This document shows positions 1 to 6,885 of a DNA stretch of 7,904 nt, in pieces. Below the pieces are notes generated by a model that did not search any database, had not been told where the DNA came from, and saw only the letters and a list, made by a program, of their open reading frames with translations. The position numbers and the translations under genes were made by a program. Numbering within the stretch: position 1 is the first letter of the stretch; the number at the start of each line of letters is the position of its first letter. The stretch comes from Chitinophagaceae bacterium (GTDB lineage: Bacteria; Bacteroidota; Bacteroidia; Chitinophagales; Chitinophagaceae). The stretch is taken from the NCBI GenBank assembly GCA_025924755.1, contig JAICHT010000161.1, forward strand, positions 1 through 7,904. Direction: 5' to 3'.

Positions 1-1
1 A

Positions 2-676
2 GCTAACTTCGTATTCAATGCTCAATACAAGAAAGGAAGTAATGCTGTAGATGGAAATACGCAATTCCAATTCCAGGAAGGAAATATGACCTTCAACAGT
101 TCAAGCTATTCTACCGGTTCATTAGTAATAGCAGGTGCAAAAGCCATATTTAAAGGAACAGGGACAATCAATGGAACGGGCAATTATGGGTTTATGGTTT
201 CCGGAATCGATGGCGGATTAAGCGGAACGGGAGTAGATAAATTCCGTATTAAAATATCGAATACAAGTGGCACTACTGTTTATGACAACAATATGGGGTT
301 GGATGAGAATGGAAATCCAACCACAGCTATCAGTGGGGGTTCCATCGTAATACATACTACCAGTAATAAAGCCAATACCAACCTCGCTACCACCCGGCAG
401 GTAGAAGACAACACCTATGCCGGCAGCCTGAAAGTAACGGCTCTTCCGAATCCGGCCATCTCTCAGTTTACTATAAAACTAGAAAGCAGCAACCGGCAGG
501 AGGAGGTCAATTTGGTGGTTGTGAATGGCTTTGGTAAAGTAATAGAAATAAATCAACACCTTAGTGCAGGACAAACACTACAAATAGGCAGATCCTATAT
601 ACCCGGTGTTTACTTTGTACAAGTAATGCAAGGCGATAAGCGGCAAGTGATAAAACTGGTGAAACTGCCAGATTAA
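2..676 (+). CDS. 3' end of a T9SS-secreted surface/extracellular protein (post-COAP-1-like domain plus type A sorting domain)
   Basis: The reading frame is open from base 2, upstream of the first ATG at 86, so this is the C-terminal 224 residues of a larger protein whose start lies left of the window. The first ~120 visible residues (ANFVFNAQYKKGS..., then GTGTINGTGNYGF and DKFRIKI) resemble the module that NCBI names 'post-COAP-1', often found after HYR or Ig-like repeats in Bacteroidota secreted proteins; its function is not known to me. The last ~80 residues (LKVTALPNPAISQFTIKL ... GVYFVQVMQGDKRQVIKLVK) match the type A C-terminal sorting domain of T9SS cargo: a PNP motif, then beta strands, then a G-x-Y-x-V-x-V strand and a basic end. 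That domain is recognised by the T9SS, which exports the protein and usually attaches it to the cell surface or releases it. The catalytic or binding part is outside the window, so the overall role cannot be told. Confidence 0.88.
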   Translation, partial: ANFVFNAQYKKGSNAVDGNTQFQFQEGNMTFNSSSYSTGSLVIAGAKAIFKGTGTINGTGNYGFMVSGIDGGLSGTGVDKFRIKISNTSGTTVYDNNMGLDENGNPTTAISGGSIVIHTTSNKANTNLATTRQVEDNTYAGSLKVTALPNPAISQFTIKLESSNRQEEVNLVVVNGFGKVIEINQHLSAGQTLQIGRSYIPGVYFVQVMQGDKRQVIKLVKLPD

Positions 677-700
677 TAACCTTCTAATAAGAACTAACAT

Positions 701-731
701 AAGGTGGTGCATAAAAAAGCACCACCTTTTC
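701..731 (+). terminator. Rho-independent terminator of the T9SS cargo gene
   Basis: A perfect 10-bp inverted repeat (AAGGTGGTGC at 701-710, GCACCACCTT at 719-728) encloses an 8-nt A-rich loop and continues into a T-rich run (TTTTCTT). It lies 24 nt after the stop codon at 676, the right place and orientation to end transcription of the upstream gene. The run on the opposite strand is less T-rich, and no gene reads into it from the right, so I call it + strand only. Confidence 0.88.
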
Positions 732-816
732 TTCCCCTTTCAACGGTGGTATAATATAGCAACACTATGATATCACAACTTCGACACTTATATTTATACT
801 CTAACTGCTTTCAGAA

Positions 817-1101
817 ATGAAGTATCTTTTACTTATACTTTTCAGTACCCTTTGTAATAATATACCTGTTACCGCTCAAGTGATTGTGAAACAGGTAGGA
901 GGGTTGCCTGCTAAAGAAATTTATGATTTGCACGTAGACCGCAAAGGTTGTTTATGGATAGCTCACGGACTTGGTATCAGCAGGTTCGATGGCCTGAACT
1001 TTATTCATTTCTTCAACACGGTGCAGGCAGCTTTGGCGGCGCGACAGTACTGTTATATTATTCATTTAGAAGCAATATGTATTGTTATTATAAACAACTA
1101 A
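817..1101 (+). pseudogene. Truncated N-terminus of a propeller-type sensor protein (two-component regulator propeller family)
   Basis: A 94-codon frame begins with a plausible signal peptide (MKYLLLILFS..., possible cleavage near VTA-Q at residues 20-21). Residues ~25-65 (GLPAKEIYDLHVDRKGCLWI, then GLGISRFDGLNFIHF) match the first repeat of the ligand-binding propeller found at the N-terminus of Bacteroidota sensor histidine kinases: 'D..G.LWI....GISRFDG..F'. Intact proteins of this type are usually 700-1400 residues, with many repeats, a transmembrane helix and a kinase or other output domain. Here similarity stops at about residue 74 (base ~1038). The remaining codons read as unrelated AT-rich sequence, and none of the three forward frames resumes propeller motifs before the next gene. 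I read it as a gene remnant left by a deletion or rearrangement. No terminator follows. A near match to the Bacteroidota -7 box (TATATTTA, 789-796) lies just upstream but has no TTG partner at the expected distance, so its promoter is unproven. Confidence 0.75.
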
Positions 1102-1168
1102 AAGCATATACTAAGAAAGAAAAAACGTTCCACCTTTTAATATAGTATTATAGAAAGTTAATTTAGAC

Positions 1169-2770
1169 TTACTTTCCATATACTTCCAGCATACCTTTCA
1201 AATCATCGAGCGTATTTATTTCTGAAGCTGGCTTATCGTGCCGCCAGCGGCTTATGCGCGGGAAGCGCAGTGCTACGCCCGATTTGTGCCGGGCCGATGC
1301 AGCAATTCCTTCAAACGCAATTTCAAAAACCAGTTCAGGTTTCACAGTGCGAACCGGTCCAAATTTTTCAATAGAATTTCTTTTTACAAATGCATCTACC
1401 TGTGCAAATTCTTTATCGGTTAACCCAGAATAAGCTTTGGTAAAGGTTATTAATTGATCGCCGTCCCTTACCGCAAACGTATAGTCAGTATATAAGTTGC
1501 TCCGCCGCCCTGCACCTTTTTGAGCATATACCATTACTGCATCAATGGTTAGTGGATCAATTTTCCACTTCCACCAATCGCCCCGTTTTCTTCCCACCTG
1601 GTAAGTAGATGCTTTCCGTTTAAGCATAATTCCTTCCGCCCCCGAATCTCTGGAAGTGGAGCGAATGGTTGCCAGTTCTTCCCAGTTATTAAAATCAATA
1701 ACAGGAGAGAGCAGCAAGGCCGGGTGATTGGCTGCAGCAAGTACTTCTTCCAGTTTGCTTCTACGTTCTTCCAGTGTTTTTGTCCGCCAGTCTTCGCCAT
1801 TGTACTCCAAAAGATCATAGGCAAAGAAAGCAATTGGTGCTTCCTGTAATTGTTTCTTCGTAACATTCTTTCTACCTATCCGCGTCTGCAATAATGCAAA
1901 CGGCAAAGGCTTTCCATCAATGCTGGGAATGATTTCTCCGTCTAATACCAAACCATCCGGCAAGTTGTTTTGCAGCGAATGATATTCGGGAAATTTATCG
2001 GTCATCAATTCTTCACCCCGGCTCCATACATACAGTTCGCCGCTGCGTTTAATAATTTGTCCCCGTATGCCATCCCACTTCCATTCGGCCTGCCAATCTT
2101 TAGGTTCTCCCAATACTTTTACATCATCTTCTATGGCATACGCTAAATAAAAGGGGTAAGGTTTGGAGAGATCCGCTGCCAGGTTTTCATTACTGATTAA
2201 ATCTTCAAAATTTATTTGAGTGGGGTCCCAGTTGCCGCTGATATGGTGGGCTATAATAGAAGGGGTAATACCTACTGTTTTTGCCAGTGCGTTTACCATA
2301 AGCTTTTGTGACACTCCAATCCTGAAACCACCGGTAATGAGCTTATTAAAAACAAAGCGTTCAGCGGTATTCATTTCCTGCCAGGCGGTAATGATAAAAT
2401 TCCTTTTTATTTCCTCGCTTTCTTTTTCAAGAGCTATTAGTTTTTCTACATAGTAATGCAATGGTTTAGCGCCGGCTTCATCTGTAATAGTAGCCTCAGG
2501 CAAAAGCAGCGCAATGGTTTCTGCCAGGTCGCCAACAGTATGATAGGATTCTTCAAACAACCAAAAAGGTAAACCGCTCAGTTCTACACACCAAGTGGCC
2601 AACTGTGTAGCATTTACAGCCCGGCGAGGCCTGCGGTCGCTAAATAAGGCAATCACCCACACTTTATCTTTATCAGTTGCAGAAGAAAAATAGGTAATCA
2701 GCGACTCTAATTTATCATTGGTTTTTGTGCTGGTACCTAATTCCGTAACTAAATCTGCAAATAACCGCAT
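1169..2770 (-). CDS. ATP-dependent DNA ligase of the ligase-associated DNA repair module
   Basis: The 533-residue protein seals nicks in DNA using ATP. Its N-terminal ~200 residues form the DNA-binding domain seen in larger bacterial and archaeal ATP-dependent ligases (ERFVFNKLITGGFRIGVSQK, 137-156). The nucleotidyltransferase motifs follow in order: motif I KWDG with the adenylated lysine at K231, motif III LDGEI (276-280), motif IIIa FFAYDLL (315-321), motif IV AEGIMLK (378-384) and motif V WWKWK (399-403). The OB-fold domain ends with motif VI-like RFPRISRWRHDK (502-513). Length and layout fit the family named 'DNA ligase, ATP-dependent, PP_1105 family', not the essential NAD-dependent LigA and not LigD, since no polymerase or nuclease domain is attached. 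The matching exonuclease gene lies 136 nt upstream on the same strand, which supports a repair role. The start ATG (2768-2770) gives the expected N-terminus; an AAGAAGGTAAGG stretch upstream is rather far away to be a good ribosome site. No clear terminator follows the stop. Confidence 0.95.
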   Translation of the reverse strand: MRLFADLVTELGTSTKTNDKLESLITYFSSATDKDKVWVIALFSDRRPRRAVNATQLATWCVELSGLPFWLFEESYHTVGDLAETIALLLPEATITDEAGAKPLHYYVEKLIALEKESEEIKRNFIITAWQEMNTAERFVFNKLITGGFRIGVSQKLMVNALAKTVGITPSIIAHHISGNWDPTQINFEDLISNENLAADLSKPYPFYLAYAIEDDVKVLGEPKDWQAEWKWDGIRGQIIKRSGELYVWSRGEELMTDKFPEYHSLQNNLPDGLVLDGEIIPSIDGKPLPFALLQTRIGRKNVTKKQLQEAPIAFFAYDLLEYNGEDWRTKTLEERRSKLEEVLAAANHPALLLSPVIDFNNWEELATIRSTSRDSGAEGIMLKRKASTYQVGRKRGDWWKWKIDPLTIDAVMVYAQKGAGRRSNLYTDYTFAVRDGDQLITFTKAYSGLTDKEFAQVDAFVKRNSIEKFGPVRTVKPELVFEIAFEGIAASARHKSGVALRFPRISRWRHDKPASEINTLDDLKGMLEVYGK

Positions 2771-2906
2771 ATGTTGTATTTGACCTTACCTTCTTTTCAC
2801 ATCATCAGAAGAGAAGGGACTAAAAGGCTGTTTAGTAATATTCAATTTTTGTACGAACTTTTGAATTTTGAATGACCATTTGGTGATAGAATTTATCAAC
2901 TTCTGG

Positions 2907-3929
2907 TCAATCATTTTCTTCTTTCATAGAATCTTGAGGAGATTCTTCTTCTTCACCGCCATATTCTGTTTTTACTTCACCGGCTTCTATTCCCTGCTCT
3001 GTCAAATACCGGCTGAAAGCAGACTGAAATCCATGTGTTGCGTATACTCTTTCTGCACCGGTTGCTTTTACCGCTGTTAATAATCCCTGCCAGTCGGCAT
3101 GATCGCTTAAGGCAAAACCCGCATCTGCATTTCTTCTGCGCCGGGCACCGCGTACCTGCATCCACCCGCTGCAAACACCTACCGCGTATGGTGCAAACTT
3201 TCGCATCCAAGGCGACCCTTCTGCGCTGGAAGGTGCTATTACTACTGCTCCTTTCAATGTTTCTTTAGGCGTATCAGGCGTCACTCTTTCTACAGGCGGC
3301 AATTGCCATCCGGCATTTACCAGCGCCATATGTATATTATATACAGCGCCGTGCACCAATATGGTATCGGTTACTTGAGCCAGGCAAGGAAGCAGGCGTT
3401 GCGCTTTTCCTAAACTATACGCCATTAATACCGATGCTTTTCCCGCTGCTTTATTTTCTAAAACCCATTGTTGAATATCACTGAAAATTTGTGCCTGGCT
3501 TTTCCAATGATATATGGGTAAGCCAAAGGTAGATTCGGTAATAAACGTATGGCATGGCACCGGCTCAAATGCCGTGCTTAAACCATCATCTTCCACTTTG
3601 TAATCGCCACTCACAACCCACACTTCGCCATTATATTCCACCCGTATCTGCGACGAGCCGATGATATGCCCTGCAGGGTGCAGCGTAATACGAACGCCGT
3701 TGATATAAACAGGTTCGTGCCAGTTGATGCTTTGATAATTGTTTGGCCCCAGCCTGGTCTGCAGCAAAGGTTTGGTATCGGTATGGCATAAATAATATTG
3801 GCTTCCCCATCGGGCATGATCGCTATGGGCATGAGTAATAACGGCTTTATCCACCGGCTTCCATGGATCAATATAAAAGTTGCCGGCGGGGCAATACAAT
3901 CCTTTATTACTAAACTCAATTAAAGCCAT
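2907..3929 (-). CDS. Ligase-associated DNA damage response exonuclease (metallo-beta-lactamase / beta-CASP-like fold)
   Basis: The 340-residue protein is a metal-dependent nuclease of the metallo-beta-lactamase superfamily, related to the SNM1/Artemis and CPSF73 group. Visible motifs are HAHSDH (33-38, the di-metal HxHxDH signature), PAGHIIGS (85-92, metal histidine H88), SGDY (107-110, bridging aspartate D109), ESTFG (132-136), a VCSGWM segment, LSDHADW near the C-terminus (another metal-binding histidine) and YATHG. These fit the NCBI family 'ligase-associated DNA damage response exonuclease', normally encoded beside the ATP-dependent ligase, as here. The protein probably trims DNA ends before ligation; that role is inferred from the family and the neighbourhood. 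The last 19 residues (322-340) are unusually acidic (EEEE ... KEEND) and look disordered. The ATG at 3927-3929 puts MALIEF directly before the first strand, usual for the family. It lies 90 nt after the upstream binding-protein gene on the same strand. Confidence 0.94.
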   Translation of the reverse strand: MALIEFSNKGLYCPAGNFYIDPWKPVDKAVITHAHSDHARWGSQYYLCHTDTKPLLQTRLGPNNYQSINWHEPVYINGVRITLHPAGHIIGSSQIRVEYNGEVWVVSGDYKVEDDGLSTAFEPVPCHTFITESTFGLPIYHWKSQAQIFSDIQQWVLENKAAGKASVLMAYSLGKAQRLLPCLAQVTDTILVHGAVYNIHMALVNAGWQLPPVERVTPDTPKETLKGAVVIAPSSAEGSPWMRKFAPYAVGVCSGWMQVRGARRRRNADAGFALSDHADWQGLLTAVKATGAERVYATHGFQSAFSRYLTEQGIEAGEVKTEYGGEEEESPQDSMKEEND

Positions 3930-4019
3930 ATCGGGAAATGTTACCTAATATTAACCATAAACCCTGCCACTGTTAGAAGTGTTGAATGTAGTGGATGTTT
4001 TGCAACAGCAACCGGCTAT

Positions 4020-5195
4020 TTAGTATTGAAGATTTTTAACGCCGTTGAGGGTTCTTACAAAGTATAGCTTTTTATTTTCAAAATAATCCAGCGTCATATT
4101 CTGCGGGTTTAAAAATACCGGCTGTATATCAAACTGTGTAAAAACCGTATTGCCTTTTTCGGTAAGATTGGAAGCCACGTCTTTACCCGTTTTTAAAAGT
4201 AGCAATGCAAAATGCAGCATCACTTCATAGCCGCGGTAATACATATCGGAAGGCTTGCCTTTGGTTTTTACTTCAAAGTCGGTGGTAATTTCCGTATTCA
4301 GCTTATCAGGATTGCCATAATAAAAAGGAGTCGTATACATAATTTCCACATCCTTAAAATCCGATCCGTTGAAATTGATGCCATCCCAGGTAGGCATACC
4401 AATAATGCTTACCGGGTAGGTGTGGCTGATGGAAGCCAGGCCCTGGGCCATATCTTTCCCAAATTCTTCGTTCAGGCTGCCCACGATACAAATGTTTTTT
4501 CGTGTACTGTCTAATTTGCTGCTTAAGCTATAAGTAGAAATCTGGTTGCCAATGGTTACCATATCCATCTTCAGCCGAGCCGCATTAGTAAGTTGCGACA
4601 TTTGGGTGAAATACGTTTTTATCTGCTCTTCCTGCGCACCGCTTTTGGTAAAAAGAACAATATGGTCTGCCGGATGATATTTTTGCAAATAAGTATAAAT
4701 GCTTTCGCAATGCGTACGCAGGGTAGAATTAAGAATTACAAAATATGGATTGTTGAAAACGCCGCCATCATTAGGTAGCGTAGCCGAAATAAAAGGCACT
4801 TTTTTTCTTACGGCTGCTTCTGCCAATAGCCGTACATCCTGCGTATTGGCCTGGCCAATGATCATTTCTACATTCTGCAATTCGGTACTGTTAATTTGCC
4901 TTGCCATAGGAGTGGAGGCCGAGCGGGAATCGTAGATATATACATCCAGTGGCACACCGGTTTTTTGTAAGGAATCGGCTGCCAGTTCCGCACCCTGCAC
5001 AAATTCCAACCCCGGGTTTAAAAACTTTGGAAAGGTTTTATTATACCGGTAATTACCGGCTGCATCAAAAGCAGAATCTAAATACAACGGAGCAAAAATT
5101 GCAATCTTATGCCGGGAAGCAGATGGTGCCTGGGCAGTAGTTACCGCTGCTTTAAAAAGCAGCAGCAGAAGAAAGGCGAGGCTGATCTTTTTCAT
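4020..5195 (-). CDS. Secreted type I periplasmic-binding-fold protein (LivJ/Peripla_BP_6-like), no transporter attached
   Basis: The 391-residue protein starts with a clear signal peptide (MKKISLAFLLLLLFKAAVTTAQA, h-region of leucines, cleavage probably near residues 21-23). There is no lipobox cysteine, so it should be soluble in the periplasm or exported. The mature part begins with HKIAIFAPLYLDSAF and continues with alternating strands and helices: GLEFVQGAELAADSLQ, VPLDVYIYDSRS, VEMIIGQANTQDVRLLAEAA, VPFISATLPNDGGV and later YPVSIIGMPTWDGINF. This is the two-lobed fold used by branched-chain amino acid binding proteins and receptor ligand domains. Bacteroidota relatives that I recall beside guaA often carry LysM peptidoglycan-binding domains; none is visible here. 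No ABC permease or ATPase gene is nearby, so an import role is not supported. The gene starts 24 nt after the guaA stop and is probably in its operon. The ligand is unknown. Confidence 0.85.
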   Translation of the reverse strand: MKKISLAFLLLLLFKAAVTTAQAPSASRHKIAIFAPLYLDSAFDAAGNYRYNKTFPKFLNPGLEFVQGAELAADSLQKTGVPLDVYIYDSRSASTPMARQINSTELQNVEMIIGQANTQDVRLLAEAAVRKKVPFISATLPNDGGVFNNPYFVILNSTLRTHCESIYTYLQKYHPADHIVLFTKSGAQEEQIKTYFTQMSQLTNAARLKMDMVTIGNQISTYSLSSKLDSTRKNICIVGSLNEEFGKDMAQGLASISHTYPVSIIGMPTWDGINFNGSDFKDVEIMYTTPFYYGNPDKLNTEITTDFEVKTKGKPSDMYYRGYEVMLHFALLLLKTGKDVASNLTEKGNTVFTQFDIQPVFLNPQNMTLDYFENKKLYFVRTLNGVKNLQY

Positions 5196-5219
5196 AGTTA
5201 CAAGCGTTTACTGCAAGTG

Positions 5220-6755
5220 TTATTCCCATTCTATAGTGGCTGGTGGTTTACTGCTGATGTCATAAACAACACGGTTAATACCTCTTACCGTATTAATAAT
5301 TTCGTTGGATACGTGGGCTAAAAAATCGTAGGGCAAATGCGCCCAGTCTGCTGTCATTCCATCTACACTCGTTACAGCACGTAAGGCAATGGTATACTCA
5401 TACGTCCGCTCATCGCCCATAACGCCTACACTGCGAACTGGTAACAATATAGCTCCGGCCTGCCAAACGGTTTCATACAGCTTATGCTTTTTCAGGGCCT
5501 GGATATAAACCTCATCCGCTTGTTGCAACAATTGTACCTTTTCTTCTGTAACTTCCCCTAAAATGCGGATGGCTAAACCCGGCCCCGGAAAAGGATGCCG
5601 GCTGATTAACTCATCAGGTATACCCAGCTCCCTGCCTACTTTTCGCACTTCGTCTTTAAACAAATACCGCAGCGGTTCTACCAGTTCCAAATGCATTTTC
5701 TCCGGCAGGCCACCTACGTTGTGGTGCGATTTGATGGTAACCGACGGCCCGTGCACCGATACGCTTTCAATCACATCGGGGTAGATGGTTCCCTGGCCCA
5801 ACATAGACACACCATCAATTTTGGATGCTTCCTCCTGAAAGGTGTCAATAAATAATTTGCCTATTGCTTTGCGTTTTTGTTCCGGGTCGGTTTTGCCTGC
5901 AAGCGCATCATAAAAAACATGTTTTGCATCAATGCCTTTTACGTTTAACCCTAACCGTTGGTAGGTGGTTAAAACCGCTTCAAATTCATCTTTACGCAAT
6001 ACGCCATTGTCTACAAAAATGCCATATAAATTATTGCCAATAGCCCTGTCAATAAGTGTGGCTGCCACTGTAGAATCTACACCACCGCTTAAAGCCATAA
6101 TTACTTTACGACTGCCAATTTTTTCTTTTAAAGCAGCAACAGTATCGGTAATAAAATGCGCCGGAGTCCAGTCTTGCTTGCAACCGCAAATGTGTATTAA
6201 AAAGTTATGCAGAATTTTTTTCCCTTCAATAGAATGGTACACTTCGGGGTGAAACTGCAAGCCATATAAGGGTTGATAATTATCATCGGTATTCTTAAAA
6301 GCTGCCACCGGAATGCTATCGGTAGTAGCCAAAAGCCGAAACGTTTCGGGCAGTTGCAATATGGTATCGCCATGGCTCATCCACACCTGCGATGCCGGAA
6401 CCAGGTTTTTTAATAAAGCATCCTCTTCATTAATATGTAATACGGCACGGCCATATTCGCGTTTGTTGCTGCGCTCCACCTGTCCGCCAAATTGTTTGGC
6501 CGTAAGCTGTGCGCCATAGCAGATGCCTAAAACCGGTGCTTTAGAAATTAATGATTTTATAGCTACCTGTGGGGCATTGGCATCATTAACCGAAAAAGGC
6601 GAGCCTGAAAGAATAATGCCTTTTACCGAATCATCGAAAGCTATAGGTTTTGAAAAAGGAAGGATCTCGCAATATACATTCGCTTCCCGTACAGCACGGG
6701 CTATCAACTGTGTGTATTGGGAGCCAAAATCCAGTATTATAATTTTTTCTGTCAT
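5220..6755 (-). CDS. guaA: GMP synthase (glutamine-hydrolysing)
   Basis: The 511-residue cytoplasmic enzyme makes GMP from XMP, ATP and glutamine, the last step of guanine nucleotide synthesis. From the chosen ATG, residues 1-~190 are a class I glutamine amidotransferase domain: ILDFGSQYTQLIAR (7-20), nucleophile C79 in GICYGAQ, and H169/E171 in FHPEV completing the triad. The ATP pyrophosphatase domain has the P-loop SGGVDS (223-228), FVDNGVLRK (247-255) and HHNVGGLPEKM (344-354). The dimerisation domain contains HPFPGPGLAIRILGE (387-401) and ends in the classic KPPATIEWE. Length equals the family norm. The frame extends upstream to a GTG at 6782, but that adds nine residues (VWFQYLHTG when read as internal codons) not expected in the family, so I start at the ATG at 6753-6755. 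It is divergent from the lipoprotein gene and is the first gene of a - strand run; no riboswitch is apparent upstream. Confidence 0.97.
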   Translation of the reverse strand: MTEKIIILDFGSQYTQLIARAVREANVYCEILPFSKPIAFDDSVKGIILSGSPFSVNDANAPQVAIKSLISKAPVLGICYGAQLTAKQFGGQVERSNKREYGRAVLHINEEDALLKNLVPASQVWMSHGDTILQLPETFRLLATTDSIPVAAFKNTDDNYQPLYGLQFHPEVYHSIEGKKILHNFLIHICGCKQDWTPAHFITDTVAALKEKIGSRKVIMALSGGVDSTVAATLIDRAIGNNLYGIFVDNGVLRKDEFEAVLTTYQRLGLNVKGIDAKHVFYDALAGKTDPEQKRKAIGKLFIDTFQEEASKIDGVSMLGQGTIYPDVIESVSVHGPSVTIKSHHNVGGLPEKMHLELVEPLRYLFKDEVRKVGRELGIPDELISRHPFPGPGLAIRILGEVTEEKVQLLQQADEVYIQALKKHKLYETVWQAGAILLPVRSVGVMGDERTYEYTIALRAVTSVDGMTADWAHLPYDFLAHVSNEIINTVRGINRVVYDISSKPPATIEWE

Positions 6756-6885
6756 ACCGGTGTGAAGGTACTGAAACCACACAAACCTGATCGGTTAGAA
6801 AACCGTAATTATGAGTTTTGAATAAAGTTTATAATTTTTGTAACCAGTTTCGAACAAATATGGTCTCACTTATAAACCTTTTATT

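Noticed and set aside
750..755. TATAAT hexamer upstream of the truncated propeller gene
   Set aside because: No -35-like partner is present, and the main sigma factor in this phylum uses a different -7 consensus.
1127..1138. CCACCTTTT shared with the right arm of the 701-731 terminator, considered as a duplicated terminator half
   Set aside because: Only nine bases match and no complementary arm is present, so chance is the simplest explanation.
948..1145. A 65-codon + frame overlapping the truncated propeller gene, tested as a frameshifted continuation
   Set aside because: Its residues after the breakpoint show no propeller or kinase motif, so it does not rescue the gene.
1549..1866. A 105-codon - strand frame inside the ligase gene
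   Set aside because: It lies on the same strand in another phase and overlaps ligase motifs IIIa to V; it is a shadow of the ligase.
6756..6885. Possible divergent promoters (CATATTTG on the - strand at 6855-6862; TAATTTTTG on the + strand at 6832-6840)
   Set aside because: Each deviates from the Bacteroidota TAnnTTTG box and has no TTG element at the normal distance, so neither can be called with confidence.
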